Shown here piece by piece: positions 1 to 18,851 of a DNA stretch of 64,000 nucleotides; position 1 is the first letter of the stretch; each line of letters starts with the position of its first letter. The notes under the pieces are model-generated. The model was not told where the DNA came from. It saw only the letters and a list, made by a program, of their open reading frames with translations, and searched no databases. The DNA lies in contig NC_135550.1 of assembly GCF_964340395.1 (NCBI RefSeq), positions 10,550,408-10,614,407 on the forward strand, in the 5' to 3' direction. The stretch is from Glandiceps talaboti (Eukaryota > Hemichordata > Enteropneusta > Spengelidae). The position numbers and the translations under genes were made by a program.

Positions 1-65
1 ACATACATACACACATACATACATACATACATACACACATACATACACACATACACATACATACA
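1..65. repeat. ACAT/ACAC microsatellite inside carrier copy A
   Basis: The window opens in a tetranucleotide tract of ACAT units with some ACAC variants. It abuts sequence that aligns in frame with codons of the carrier terminal exon. ACAT repeats contain no stop codon in any forward frame, so the tract could be read through as a His-Thr-Tyr-Ile repeat. Its left boundary is outside the window. Confidence 0.9.
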
Positions 66-572
66 TGTAAAGGTGTAAATCCATCCGACAAGCAAATTCA
101 ACCTTATAGCGGCTCTGTACAGTGCCTTTTCAAAATCTTCAAGCAAGAAGGTGTCCGTGGCTGCTATCGTGGACTGTTAATGACACTTTACAGGGATATC
201 CCTGGGTTCATGGTTTACTTTGGCGTTTACAAATATCTCACAGGTGTCTTTGAGAAACAAAATCGAAAAGACGGAAGGGAAGACGTGAAAGTTGGAGGAA
301 CAGGTTCATTCGTTGCTGGTGGTGTCGCTGGTGTTAGCCTGTGGATAGTGTCCCAACCAGCCGATGTGATCAAGTCAAGATTACAAGCCGATGGAATCGA
401 TGGGATGACCAAGTACAAGAATATCATTGATTGTATTCGGGTGAGCATCAGAGAAGAAGGGTACACAGTGTTCCTTAAGGGACTGAAGGTCAATTTAGTA
501 CGAGCATTCTGGGTTAATGCTGTGCTGTTCTATGTGGAGGAAAAATTTAGGAGGTGGCACAAATCTTTGTAG
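66..572 (+). CDS. SLC25A29-like mitochondrial carrier, copy A, terminal exon (5' part interrupted)
   Basis: This is the 3' part of a mitochondrial carrier terminal exon, open from the microsatellite to TAG at 570-572. It carries a PYSGS-type matrix-helix segment, the RD pair (LYRDIPGFM) expected at contact point II, and the third carrier signature PADVIK followed by SRLQADG. It aligns almost residue for residue with the second half of copy B's last exon (B 12,047-12,550). Upstream of codon GKGV-like TGT AAA GGT GTA the homology stops abruptly in the ACAT tract, where B encodes transmembrane helix 3 and the second signature (PIELSK). If the tract simply replaces that segment, the protein would lack one signature motif and a helix, so copy A is probably non-functional. 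The methionine at 180 is internal and not a true start. The family is certain; whether the gene is alive is not. Confidence 0.75.
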   Translation, partial: CKGVNPSDKQIQPYSGSVQCLFKIFKQEGVRGCYRGLLMTLYRDIPGFMVYFGVYKYLTGVFEKQNRKDGREDVKVGGTGSFVAGGVAGVSLWIVSQPADVIKSRLQADGIDGMTKYKNIIDCIRVSIREEGYTVFLKGLKVNLVRAFWVNAVLFYVEEKFRRWHKSL

Positions 573-952
573 GACATTGTATTGGCCATGGAATAATTAA
601 GCAGGAACACACAAAGTTGAAAGAGTTTCTGACGAGGGCCCTTTGTTAATATTACAATTAGCTAACGCTCATCTAGTCTCACTCATGTATATATATGTAC
701 ATGCCTCATGTTTTGTGTAACCTTTTTATAGGTTTTTAGGATAAATTTGTCAGCCATCTATTTTATTCACAGTCTACAATATATGTAAAAGAAAAATTGT
801 CTAACCTCCGAAATATTGTATATTCAAGACAAATGGTTGCCAATTAATCATGTTTAATGTGGTCATAAAACAAAGTGGTGTACATCAGCATTCTGTTTTG
901 TACAATTGTTTTATCAATAGTACCAGCTAAGAAATATACCAATTTTGACATT

Positions 953-979
953 TGACCTTGAATGTGAAGGTCAAGGTCA
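953..979. promoter_or_regulatory. Everted pair of ERR/nuclear-receptor half sites
   Basis: TGACCTTGA (953-961) and TCAAGGTCA (971-979) are exact inverse copies of one another, separated by 9 bases. TCAAGGTCA is the extended half-site bound by estrogen-related receptors and other monomeric nuclear receptors. The location is about 380 bases after the stop of copy A. It may be part of a dispersed repeat rather than a working element. Confidence 0.35.
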
Positions 980-1079
980 TTTGCGTATTCTAAATGGTGA
1001 GTTTAAACACGGACAACTCGCGCTACGGACAAGAGATCGTAATTTTACATTTTGACAGTATTGAGAATCTAAAATGTAT

Positions 1080-1480
1080 CAAAAGTGTAAAGATGGTGCT
1101 TTTCTTGAAACCAAGACCAAAAGTGTCTATCGTGCAGACCAAAAATGTACTCATGCAGCACCAGTGACATTTTTGAAAGCCGACACAGTCGAGGAAATAT
1201 ACGATTTACATTTTCAAAAAACTGTCAATCGTTTTGGTATGCACGATTGACATTTTAGTAGGCTTGGTAGTCAATCGTGTCAAAAATGTCAATTGTGCAA
1301 GTATTTCATCGACAATGCATGTCGACTTTCAAAAATGTCGATCGTTAATTTCAAAAATGTAATGGTACTGCACGATTGCCATTTTTGAAAGCCGACATAG
1401 TCGACGAAATACTTGCAAAATTGACTTTTTTGACATTGTGACAATTGATGTCAGCTTTCAAAAACGGCAATCGTGCTGAA
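1080..1480. repeat. Array of nested inverted repeats
   Basis: The motifs CAATCGTGC / GCACGATTG and CGACTTTCAAAAATG / ATTTTTGAAAGCCGAC recur on both strands. The largest palindrome pairs about 1,255-1,345 with about 1,372-1,445. The left part is repeated at 13,080-13,363 in the paralogous block, where the right arm is missing. Confidence 0.7.
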
Positions 1481-3579
1481 CGATAACATATTTGGTCGCA
1501 ACGGTTGATATTTTTGGTTTTCTATCGTGTAAAAAAAAGCTAATCATGCACATGTACGAAACTCAAAAATGTAAAATCATTGACTTCTGTCCATAGATGG
1601 ACAACTCCAGACAATATATAAGATGGCAAAAGTAATAGATAATATAGTTCTTATAGTAAAATCTCCAGTATTTCGAGTCAATGGTTTATAACGATTCAAT
1701 TTTGAAAAGGCAATTGTGATGATATCATCACAGCAAACATACTGACAATAGGCTATGTTCATGGAATATCCAAATTTAACAGTTTCTAAGATGTCGGAAT
1801 GGGATATTTTTGCGACATATGGTCACCATTTACTAAATTTGACACGATTTATGCCGCCCAAGAGTATTTCAAATGGAATCCATGCGGATGGGGATTTTTA
1901 ATTTTAGTTTTCCCATCACTTCGAGTCAATAAATAAACTACTGAACGATCGCTTTGGTACAAAACCAAATATCATGAATGTTACAGGACAGGTGTATAAT
2001 GAAAGTTGATAAGAACACGAGTGCGCGTAGTCATTTCAAGGCCAGATCAATTATTGAATATGGATACCGATTCTACTTCGTGAAGTTAGTTACAAAACGT
2101 GTTCATGTGTAGCCTGACAACTAAATAAGCGTATCACTATGTCAGAAACCCCATTGTTTAAGTGTGTTTGTGTATACTTTCATTTTGCCAAATTCTAAAA
2201 AAAACACCACTTTGATGGATATCACCAGGTATACTTACATGTATAGATACTTGAATGGACAATAAAACTGTTGTTTTATCATGTCCCTTTGTACTTATGT
2301 TATCTACTAACTTTTAACTGATACTAACACTTGGTTTATTTTCAGTTTCATATATCATTAGACTAACACTATGCCTGGACATATGGACAGGTCCCTTCAT
2401 CTGTCATTGGAGGGGGGGGGGGCAGGGTGTTTTGGAAATTTTCTTTTCAACAATTATGAATGAAAGGATTTGTATTTTAGAAGAGTGAAATGACTCAAAG
2501 TGGTTGTAATATTGAGATACTATCTTCTCTGATTCAGAAAGTGTATATGCCACCTGTCTACAGGAAACCTTTAAGCATTTTATGCAGTTATGCAGATGGA
2601 TTTCCCCATCTCCCTCATCCGAAAATGTATCGATATTCTGAAGTAGAAATAAACGTTTTCAGCAAGTTTTGTATGCTCCTAAAATCTCATTTTTGATTTT
2701 AAGTAAAGTAAAAGGTACATGATTGAAGTGGGTATGTGTCACTTACAGATAAAAAGCTATGTCCCAAAACATAAAAAAACCCTTGCCGATGGATATCACC
2801 AGGTACTTACACGTATAGATACTTGAATGAACAATACAGCTATTGTTTTATCATAGCTTATATGCACTGCCTGTGTACATGATTTTTACTCATATGTCAT
2901 TAGACTAACAGTGGATGCTAGGGATTGTGTGTTGTTGTGTACTATACATGCACAGCTTAACATTATGTCTCGACATATGGACAGGTCTTTCCCTCTGTCT
3001 TTGGAGGGTAGAGGGCATTTTGGAAATGTTTCGTTTTAATTATGAATAAAGGCATGTTTATTTTGAAGGTTGAAATGACCCTTAAAAGTGCTTGTAATTT
3101 TCGGTGGTGTGGTGCGGTGCGGTGTGGTGTGGTGTGATTATGAATTCTGTATGTCCCCCCCCCCTCCCAACCTGCTCTACTTTCCGCTTAGTCCTCTAAG
3201 TGCCATAAATGTCACTGTCGTCAGGCGTTAAATACGGTTTATTGTGATCGATCCCGATACTTATACAAAGTGATTGTTACATAGCTATATGTATTGTTGA
3301 TCTACCGATGAGGTGACATCACCGACATCGACCTGCATCGTCAACTCGCTCGACAACATGGTTATTTTAAATCGGGCAGGTTCCTGCCATTCGACAAGAC
3401 CATAAATTTAACAAACCGGGTTTCAAGAGTTTGAAACTCTCTCGTTACCTGTAAAGAGATATATATATATAGTCGAGTTTCACATACCGAACATTCAAGA
3501 TCTGATTCTGTGAGCCTGATTACAAAGTTGCTGTGTGAACTGAAAATTGTTGTAAAGAAATCTGTATTTTAACATTAAG

Positions 3580-12550
<8,971 letters not shown>

Positions 12551-13579
12551 GACATTGTATTGGCCATGCAATAATGAAGAAGGGACACACAAAGTTGAAA
12601 GAGTTTCTGACGAGGGCCTTTTTTATTATTACAATTACCTAACGGTAGCATAAGTCTCACTAATGTACATATATGTACACATGCCTCATGTTTTGTGCAA
12701 CCTTTTTATGGGGTTTAGGATAAATTTGTCAGCCATCCATTTTATTCATAGTCTACAATATATGTAAAAGAAAAATTGTCTAACCTCCGAAATATTGTAT
12801 ATTCAAGACAAATGGTTGCCATTTAATCATGTTTAATGTGGTCATAAAACAAAGTGGTGTATATCAGCATTCTGTTTTGTACAATTGTTTTATCAATAGT
12901 ACCAGGTATAAGCCGATTTGACATTTGATCTTGAATGTGAAGGTCAAGGTCATTTGTGTATTCTAAATGGTGAGTTTAACACGGACAACTCGCGCTACGG
13001 ACAAGAGATCGTAATTTTACATTTTGACAGTATTGAGAATCTAAAATGTATCAAAAGTGTAATGATGGTGCTTTTCTTGAAACCAAGACCAAAAGTGTCT
13101 ATCGTGCAGACCAAAAATGTACTCATGCAGCACCAGTGACATTTTTGAAAGCCGACACAGTCGAGGAAATGCATATTAAACGACTGACATTCTTAAAACT
13201 GTCAATCGTTTTGGTATGCACGATTGACATTTTAGTCGGCTTGGTTGTCAATCGTGTCAAAAATGTCAATTGTGCAAGCATTTCATCGACAATGCATGTC
13301 GACTTTCAAAAATGTCGATGGTGCATTTCAAAATGTAAATGGTACTGCACGATTGCCATTTAAAATCTTAAAACACCACCGTTTTGATGGGTATCACCAG
13401 GTATACTTACATGTATAGATACTTGAATGGACAATAGAACTATTGTTTTATCATATCATACATGAGGCCCCTTTGTCCTTATGATATCTACTAACTCTTA
13501 CAATGTAACTGATACTAACACTTGGTTTATTTTCAGTTTCATATATCATGCTAACTATATATCACTAACATTATGCCGG

Positions 13580-13996
13580 TGTTACGATCCAAAATATCGT
13601 ATTTCGGAATTATGGGAATAAATTCTACTTTTCGGCATTGTAGGCCATAGGTCAGATATAGACTGGCGATGACGAATCTGGGCAAATATGATGTATCTGA
13701 AATTCACATGATTGGTTAGAGAAAAGTATATAATAACTTTTATGATGGCGTGATCTTATGGCGTGATTTTCTATATTTAGTTGTTGTGTAAATTCCATTG
13801 TATTGGAAGTATATTTAAAGTGAGAATTAAACATCCAGAATTAACTCGGGTAGGTGATTCTGGCAAGCCGAAATCTCTTCTCAGTCGTGACTAATTCCCG
13901 ACTTGGACCTGAACGATCCCGTATGAGAGTGTGGGTGCTAGAGTGTAACGTCAGAACTATCCATACTTATACCGTTCAACTCTACGACACCCAACA
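13580..13996. mobile_element. Probable solo LTR
   Basis: A 417-base insertion beginning TGTTACG and ending CCCAACA (TG...CA ends). The paralogous block after copy A is uninterrupted at the matching point (ATGCCTGGAC, 2371-2380). The insertion is followed by CCTGG and preceded by CCGG, compatible with a 5-base target duplication that lost one base. A TATA-like ATATAATAAC lies inside. No internal retroelement genes are present. Confidence 0.6.
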
Positions 13997-14699
13997 CCTG
14001 GACATATGGACAGGTCCCTTCATCTGTCATTGGAGGGGGGGGGGGCAGGGTATTTTTTCAACAATTATGAATGAAAGGATTTGTATTTTAGAAGAGTGAA
14101 ATCACTCAAAGTGGTTGTGATATCGAGATACCATCTTCTCTGATTCAGAAAGTGTATATGCCACCTGTCTACAGGAAACCTTTAAGTATTTTATGCAGAT
14201 ATGCAGATGGATTTCCCCATCTTCCCCATCCGAAAATGTATCGATATTCTGAAGTAGAAATAAACGTTTTCAGCAAGTTTTGTATGCTCCTAAAATTTCA
14301 TTTTTGATTTTAAGTAAAGTAAAAGGTACTTAATTGAATTGGGTATGCGCATGCGCCACTTACAGATAAAAAGCTATGCAGGGGTTCACCTTTTACAAAT
14401 GTGTCCTCGGGGAGGGCCATATTTAGAGAAATGGAAATTAGGGGTTCCAAATCCTACTGTTACCACATCCCACCACTGCCACCATTGTAAAAGGAACATC
14501 ATATCAGTGAAATGCAGTGAATTACATGTCAGTTGTGGTGTGAGGAGAGGAACGGGTCACACGGTAGTAAAGGGGGAATAGCGTGACAAGATATTTGTTG
14601 TGGTGGAGTGGAGGTGGTGACCTCGGTCCTGATGAGGTTGTCAGTTTGTGCACGCTAATCTAGTCTTTGGTAGTTCTAGCCTTCAGCTCAGATCCAAAC

Positions 14700-14850
14700 A
14701 CAAAACCTGTGATATGGGTACCGGTAATCATGGTGGGAAACAGTAAATGCCTTTAAAAACTATGAATTTTGTACAGAAGAATTCCCTGTTTCCAGTGGGA
14801 TTCGAACCCAGGACCTCCTAACTACTAATCTTGAACTCTAACAAATATGT
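14700..14850 (-). mobile_element. tRNA-derived SINE fragment, minus strand
   Basis: On the minus strand GGTTCGAATCC (14808-14798) is an exact pol III B box, preceded by GGTCCTGG and an anticodon-arm-like stretch. The A box is not recognisable, so it is not a functional tRNA gene. Limits are approximate. Confidence 0.5.
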
Positions 14851-15411
14851 CACAGAGAGCCGGTGTTAAAATGTTTTTCATCGAAATATTTGAACGGGGG
14901 CCGGTCATATTTTAGAGAAAGGAGAGTGAGGGATGGTAACTTTTTATCACAACGAACTAGGGGAGGATAATATTTAATGGGGCTGATTCCCTTCTCCCCC
15001 CTACAATTACTAGTAATGAAGGCTCCCTTAGAGGCTACTAAATTGCTTAGCTTGTACGGGGGGTAGGGGTGGGGGTGGTGTGGTGTGGTGAATCGTTTAT
15101 TTCCCCAAACCAGCCTTACATTCCACTTGGTCCTGTAAAGACCATAAATGTTACTGTCATCAAGTGTTAACACTGTATATTGTGATCGATGCCGATACTT
15201 TCACAGCTATGTGTGGTATGTTTTTCCGACAAGGTCACACCCACTGCCCCCTCGACTCGTTCGACAACATGCCATGGTAAATCGATTCCTACCAAATATC
15301 GTAAATTTATCAAACTGGTGTTTGAAACTGTCGATACTTGTAAAGAGATATAATTAGTATGTTATGTGAATTGAAATCGTTGAATTGAATTAAAAACAAA
15401 TCATCTGTATT

Positions 15412-16365
15412 TTAAGAAGACGGAATATAGGTTGAACTTTGTTGGTGGTTGGCTAGGTGGTAAGTTTAATCAAAATGAAAGTTAGGTGTTTTTTTTTAAT
15501 TTCAATCAGCTGAGTCATGCATGTCTGGTATGTTTACAATGTACAAATCAATAGACATTAGTAGCAACGTATATCTACTAATACTACTCTGGCTATCGAG
15601 TCTCGGTTTATTTAAGATAGAGACAAACTAAAACTATTGTTGTTCAATGTGGTAGATTATACATTTTAAGTGTGGGTGATAACGGTTCCTCGGTTGTGCT
15701 GATATAATCGCCCTGTAATCAAGATAGTGTAAACATTTGGCATTTTCCCAAAATGTACTCTGCAAGATCATCAAAAACACCACCTTTATACTCTGAGTAC
15801 CGTGAACTAAACGCAACAATAGCTTTAGATTGTGTCTATCTTAGTAAACCGAGATCTCGATTGCCAGACCTAGTAGGTCTTATCAAGGACACGGGTAGTG
15901 TTTGTGTCTGTCAGCACGTAACCAATTTCGGTCGGAATCAACCTCTTTTGTGTATCTATGGTGTGTCAGCACTGCATGTTGCACCTGTATTTGTAGTCTC
16001 GATTACCCAGAATCTCACAGCTGAGGGCTCTTGTACGGCATCACCTGGTCTCGTCTGGGTGATCTCGAAGGAGAGCCCAAGCGGTTGGAGCCTGGGTTTA
16101 AAATTAAGACTTGTACGTGTGATGCGCGTTCGTTACTCTATATAAGCGCACATATAATGGTCTCCACTTCTATTCTCTCTGCTAATTGGGAGTTAATTCA
16201 TCGCACCAGCCCCCATAATTATCCATTACACAGTGTCGCCATCAGGCACGATACATTATCTTCATTCCTCACATTCTAAAACCAGTCACGTAAATGATTC
16301 TTTTTATCTTAATTACATGTAATTTTTTGCAGGTTAGGTACGAGTTATCTTTACTTATACTTTGT
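15412..16365 (+). pseudogene. SLC25A29-like carrier, copy C, decayed remnant
   Basis: 15412-15459 aligns with exon 1 of copy B (LNFVGGWLG with a following GTAAGT donor), but the ATG is replaced by AAG. The following intron matches B's intron 1 up to about 15,735. 16,176-16,332 matches the end of B's intron 2 including the TTTTTTGCAG acceptor, and a diverged exon 3 (VRYELSLL) follows. Exon 2 is missing, and no exon 4 or 5 is found before the D unit begins. It is the stump of a third tandem unit. Confidence 0.75.
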
Positions 16366-16577
16366 TTTGCACGTATTTCATGTTTTCAGGAATCGACGTT
16401 ACCCGAGACAGTAGATCAATACACAGAAAATGTTTGGTTTGGTTTCGTGTATCTACTATCTGCAATTGACGACTAGTACAATCTGGCCAGGCCTGTCCCC
16501 TTAGGCCTTTGTTTGGTTCCGGGTACCCGACCCCACCTAGTTTGTCAGGCCGACCCTAAAGTTGTTTTTACTATCTA

Positions 16578-16695
16578 CCCCCACCCACAGGCACTTGAAT
16601 CAATCTGTATGATTGGGGGGGGGGGGTGTATAGTGAATATTCACTATATTTTTTTTAAAAATCATACACATTGATTCGAGCGCCTGTGCCCCCAC
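16578..16695. repeat. Hairpin-forming element
   Basis: Left arm 16578-16614 and right arm 16660-16695 are imperfect inverse copies (ACAGGCACTTGAATCAAT / ATTGATTCGAGCGCCTGT). The loop holds a perfect 20-base palindrome TATAGTGAATATTCACTATA at 16629-16648. Probably a small fold-back MITE. Confidence 0.65.
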
Positions 16696-17287
16696 CTATT
16701 CTAACCAGACATTTGTTTTTGTTAGGCTTTATCGTACATAGACAAGTCAAATGAACCGATAGTCACCACCAAGGCAATCGTCCAAATCTGACAACCTCCA
16801 CTTCATTCTTCCCGCCAAACACAAATTATGAAAGCAAACTAAACAGCTCAGTAGTCTTTATACAGTTTCCTTTCTTACAATAGGCGTCATTACATTTACT
16901 TTAATTTGTATCGGCCATATTTATATTGTGTCAAAGGTCATCAATAAATCAATGTTGTTAGAACAGATTGACTATTGAACTGAATATATTTGGAAGAGAA
17001 ACCAAACGTTTCTAGAGCGATCGTATATACTAAACTGGTGTCCCTCTCAGAGTAAAATCATCTTGATTTATGTCAAACACAAAATCAACTCGGGGACGCA
17101 TATTGTAAATGCAGTACGTGAACTAGGCGCAATGCAGCTGATCTACATCGCGAAGTTGGGTGGATTTTTTCTTCTAAATTACGCCTTACCTGCCAAACAA
17201 TCGGACATTGCATAACTCCAATATTAACTACGGAGTCTTCACGACCCAAGCAAATCTTCAAAAGTACTCCAGTCCCGTTAGAACGAC

Positions 17288-17528
17288 AAAAGTAGCGACG
17301 TATATACATGTAGTAGTATAGTAGTCTGAGCCGGGTTTCTGAGGTATGGGTATGATATGACTCCGATACATGCGTATCTCGCTCACGTTTATAGAGCGAT
17401 CTCGCCGTACGACCTGTTTCAAAATTTTGCGTTTATATGTCTCTACTTTTGCCGGTTTTTTTGACGGGGTTGAGGGGTTGGTAATTAATGTTGAAGTTAG
17501 GAAATGTCCATTTTTTTGGCAGGTAAGG
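17288..17528. repeat. Conserved upstream segment, first of three copies
   Basis: About 235-240 bases starting AAGTAGCGACG and ending TTGGCAGGTAAGG; the other copies are at 24582-24815 and 30852-31086. Frames are broken by homopolymer changes between copies, so it is not coding. The end reads like a splice donor (CAG/GTAAGG), so a 5' non-coding exon of the D and E carriers is possible. Confidence 0.6.
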
Positions 17529-17974
17529 CACTCAACTTGTGTGATGGAGATCTTCGCATCACGCAGTCTATTTGAGTTTGTACAGTTGCAATTGTAGTGT
17601 TTTGAGTGCAAATCCCGAAACTGTAAACAGTTTAAACAACAACAAATCGAAGTTCAGAAAATATATGTATTTGGGGTAAATTCTATTGACACTTGTTCTC
17701 AGTATAGAGCTTGTCGTAAATCACTCCGCCTAAAGATCAACAAGAAGGTGTTACCAATTTAATTACACTCCCACTGTGCACAGACATTGAAACTGCTACT
17801 ATAACTAATAAGATATATCATAAAGTAACAACTGTGGCAAGTATGTGTAGCAGGTGGAAAGATTTCTATTGTTGTAACATTAGGCTGAACAATTGTTTAT
17901 TGTCTTCCAACTTACGGTAAACTACAGACAAGTAACACACATGGGTAGACCTACTCTGCTCCCATGGTTATGAG

Positions 17975-18197
17975 CACAGGGGCGTGTAATATTTCATAGA
18001 TTGTTGTTTTCCAGGTCTACAGACTAAATATAACAACCTTTCTTTTGATTACATGTAAGGGGAAGAATTAATATTAATATTTAATAGTAGTATAGAGATT
18101 GATACATTTGTAGCAGATTCTTACGATATTTTCCTAAGAAAACGACATTCTAAGCAATAAGAAAACAACAATCTATGAAATATTACACGTCCCTGTG
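17975..18197. mobile_element. hAT-like MITE with 8-base target duplication
   Basis: A 223-base insertion with inverted ends CACAGGGGCGTGTAATATTT and its near-complement (ending ACGTCCCTGTG), extending about 37 bases. Both sides carry the identical 8-mer GTTATGAG (17967-17974 and 18198-18205). An 8-base duplication with CA[C]AGGG ends is the hAT pattern. No coding capacity. Confidence 0.8.
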
Positions 18198-18782
18198 GTT
18201 ATGAGCCCTTCATAAAAGGCCGCGAAACTGTGTACTTTTATTTAAAAATCTACGGCATAAATACTCCACTCGTTGGGTATTATTATGAACTGTGAGACGG
18301 AAATGCGTCACAGTTTCGAGCTGATAATACCTACATTTGTATATGTTTCTCCCAGTGTGTGTGGATGTGTGCGGGTGTGTGCGCTCGCGCGTTTGTCTGT
18401 CTGTATGTGTTGTATTCCACTTTCAAATGAATCATACTATCATGAATTTTTACAATGTCAAAGGCTATGGGTAAACATAGCTGGCGGTATTTCGTGGAAA
18501 TGTGTTGGTGAATGTCTAAATTTAGATTCCAGGTCATGACAATTACCCAAACCATCACTTGCCACTGAATCTGAGTATAAGTGACGCACAAGCATGCGTA
18601 TATATTAAAACCGCCTGTCCTGTCAGTGATTAATGTTGTAATTGGGGTTGGCCCTGGGGGTTGGTATATTACGACGATTCACTACTGAGTCGACTCACAG
18701 ATAGGCATTTATTTGACTTGTAACTCGACACAGTTTCGAAAGTTGATAAATGAATCAGTTACAATATATTTAGGTCTACTGA

Positions 18783-18806
18783 GTCACGTGACTAGTCTTA
18801 CATTGG
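18783..18806. promoter_or_regulatory. GTCACGTGAC E-box plus inverted CCAAT upstream of copy D
   Basis: GTCACGTGAC (18783-18792) is a full match to the CLEAR/TFEB-MITF-USF palindrome, 60 bases before the D start codon, followed by ATTGG (18802-18806). The arrangement is preserved before copy E (31420-31443). Confidence 0.5.
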
Positions 18807-18851
18807 TTGACAACTAGTAGTTTTATCACCAATAAGAATAAAAGTTAAGAT

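Larger units (their letters stand above)
573..3579. other. Intergenic, copy A to copy B
   Basis: No credible coding exon is visible. The stretch is homologous in blocks to 12,551-15,411 downstream of copy B, which shows that A-downstream plus B-exon-1 and B-downstream plus C-exon-1 are duplicated units. It holds an ERR-type receptor motif pair (953-979), a palindromic array (about 1,080-1,480), G-runs near 2,410 and a GGTGT tract near 3,105-3,137. Confidence 0.7.
12551..15411. other. Intergenic, copy B to pseudogene C
   Basis: Homologous in blocks to 573-3,570, including the receptor-motif pair (12926-12952, first half mutated to TGATCTTGA), the palindromic array (13,080-13,363) and the G-run near 14,035. 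Differences are insertions: a solo LTR (13580-13996), a SINE on the minus strand (about 14,700-14,850) and a G-rich repeat with the end motif GAAGGCTCCCT near 15,030. No gene seen. Confidence 0.7.
16366..18782. other. Upstream region of carrier copy D
   Basis: No coding exon recognised. It contains a hairpin element (16578-16695), the left breakpoint of the D/E tandem duplication (about 16,920), a 240-base segment repeated two more times downstream (17288-17528), a D-specific block (about 17,738-18,649) absent from the E unit, and an hAT-like MITE inside that block. Confidence 0.65.

Noticed and set aside
180-572. Methionine at 180 as the start of a complete small carrier
   Set aside because: It is internal to the terminal exon; homology extends upstream to 66, and a carrier needs all three repeats.
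14798-14808. tRNA gene on the minus strand
   Set aside because: Perfect B box, but no recognisable A box or acceptor stem.
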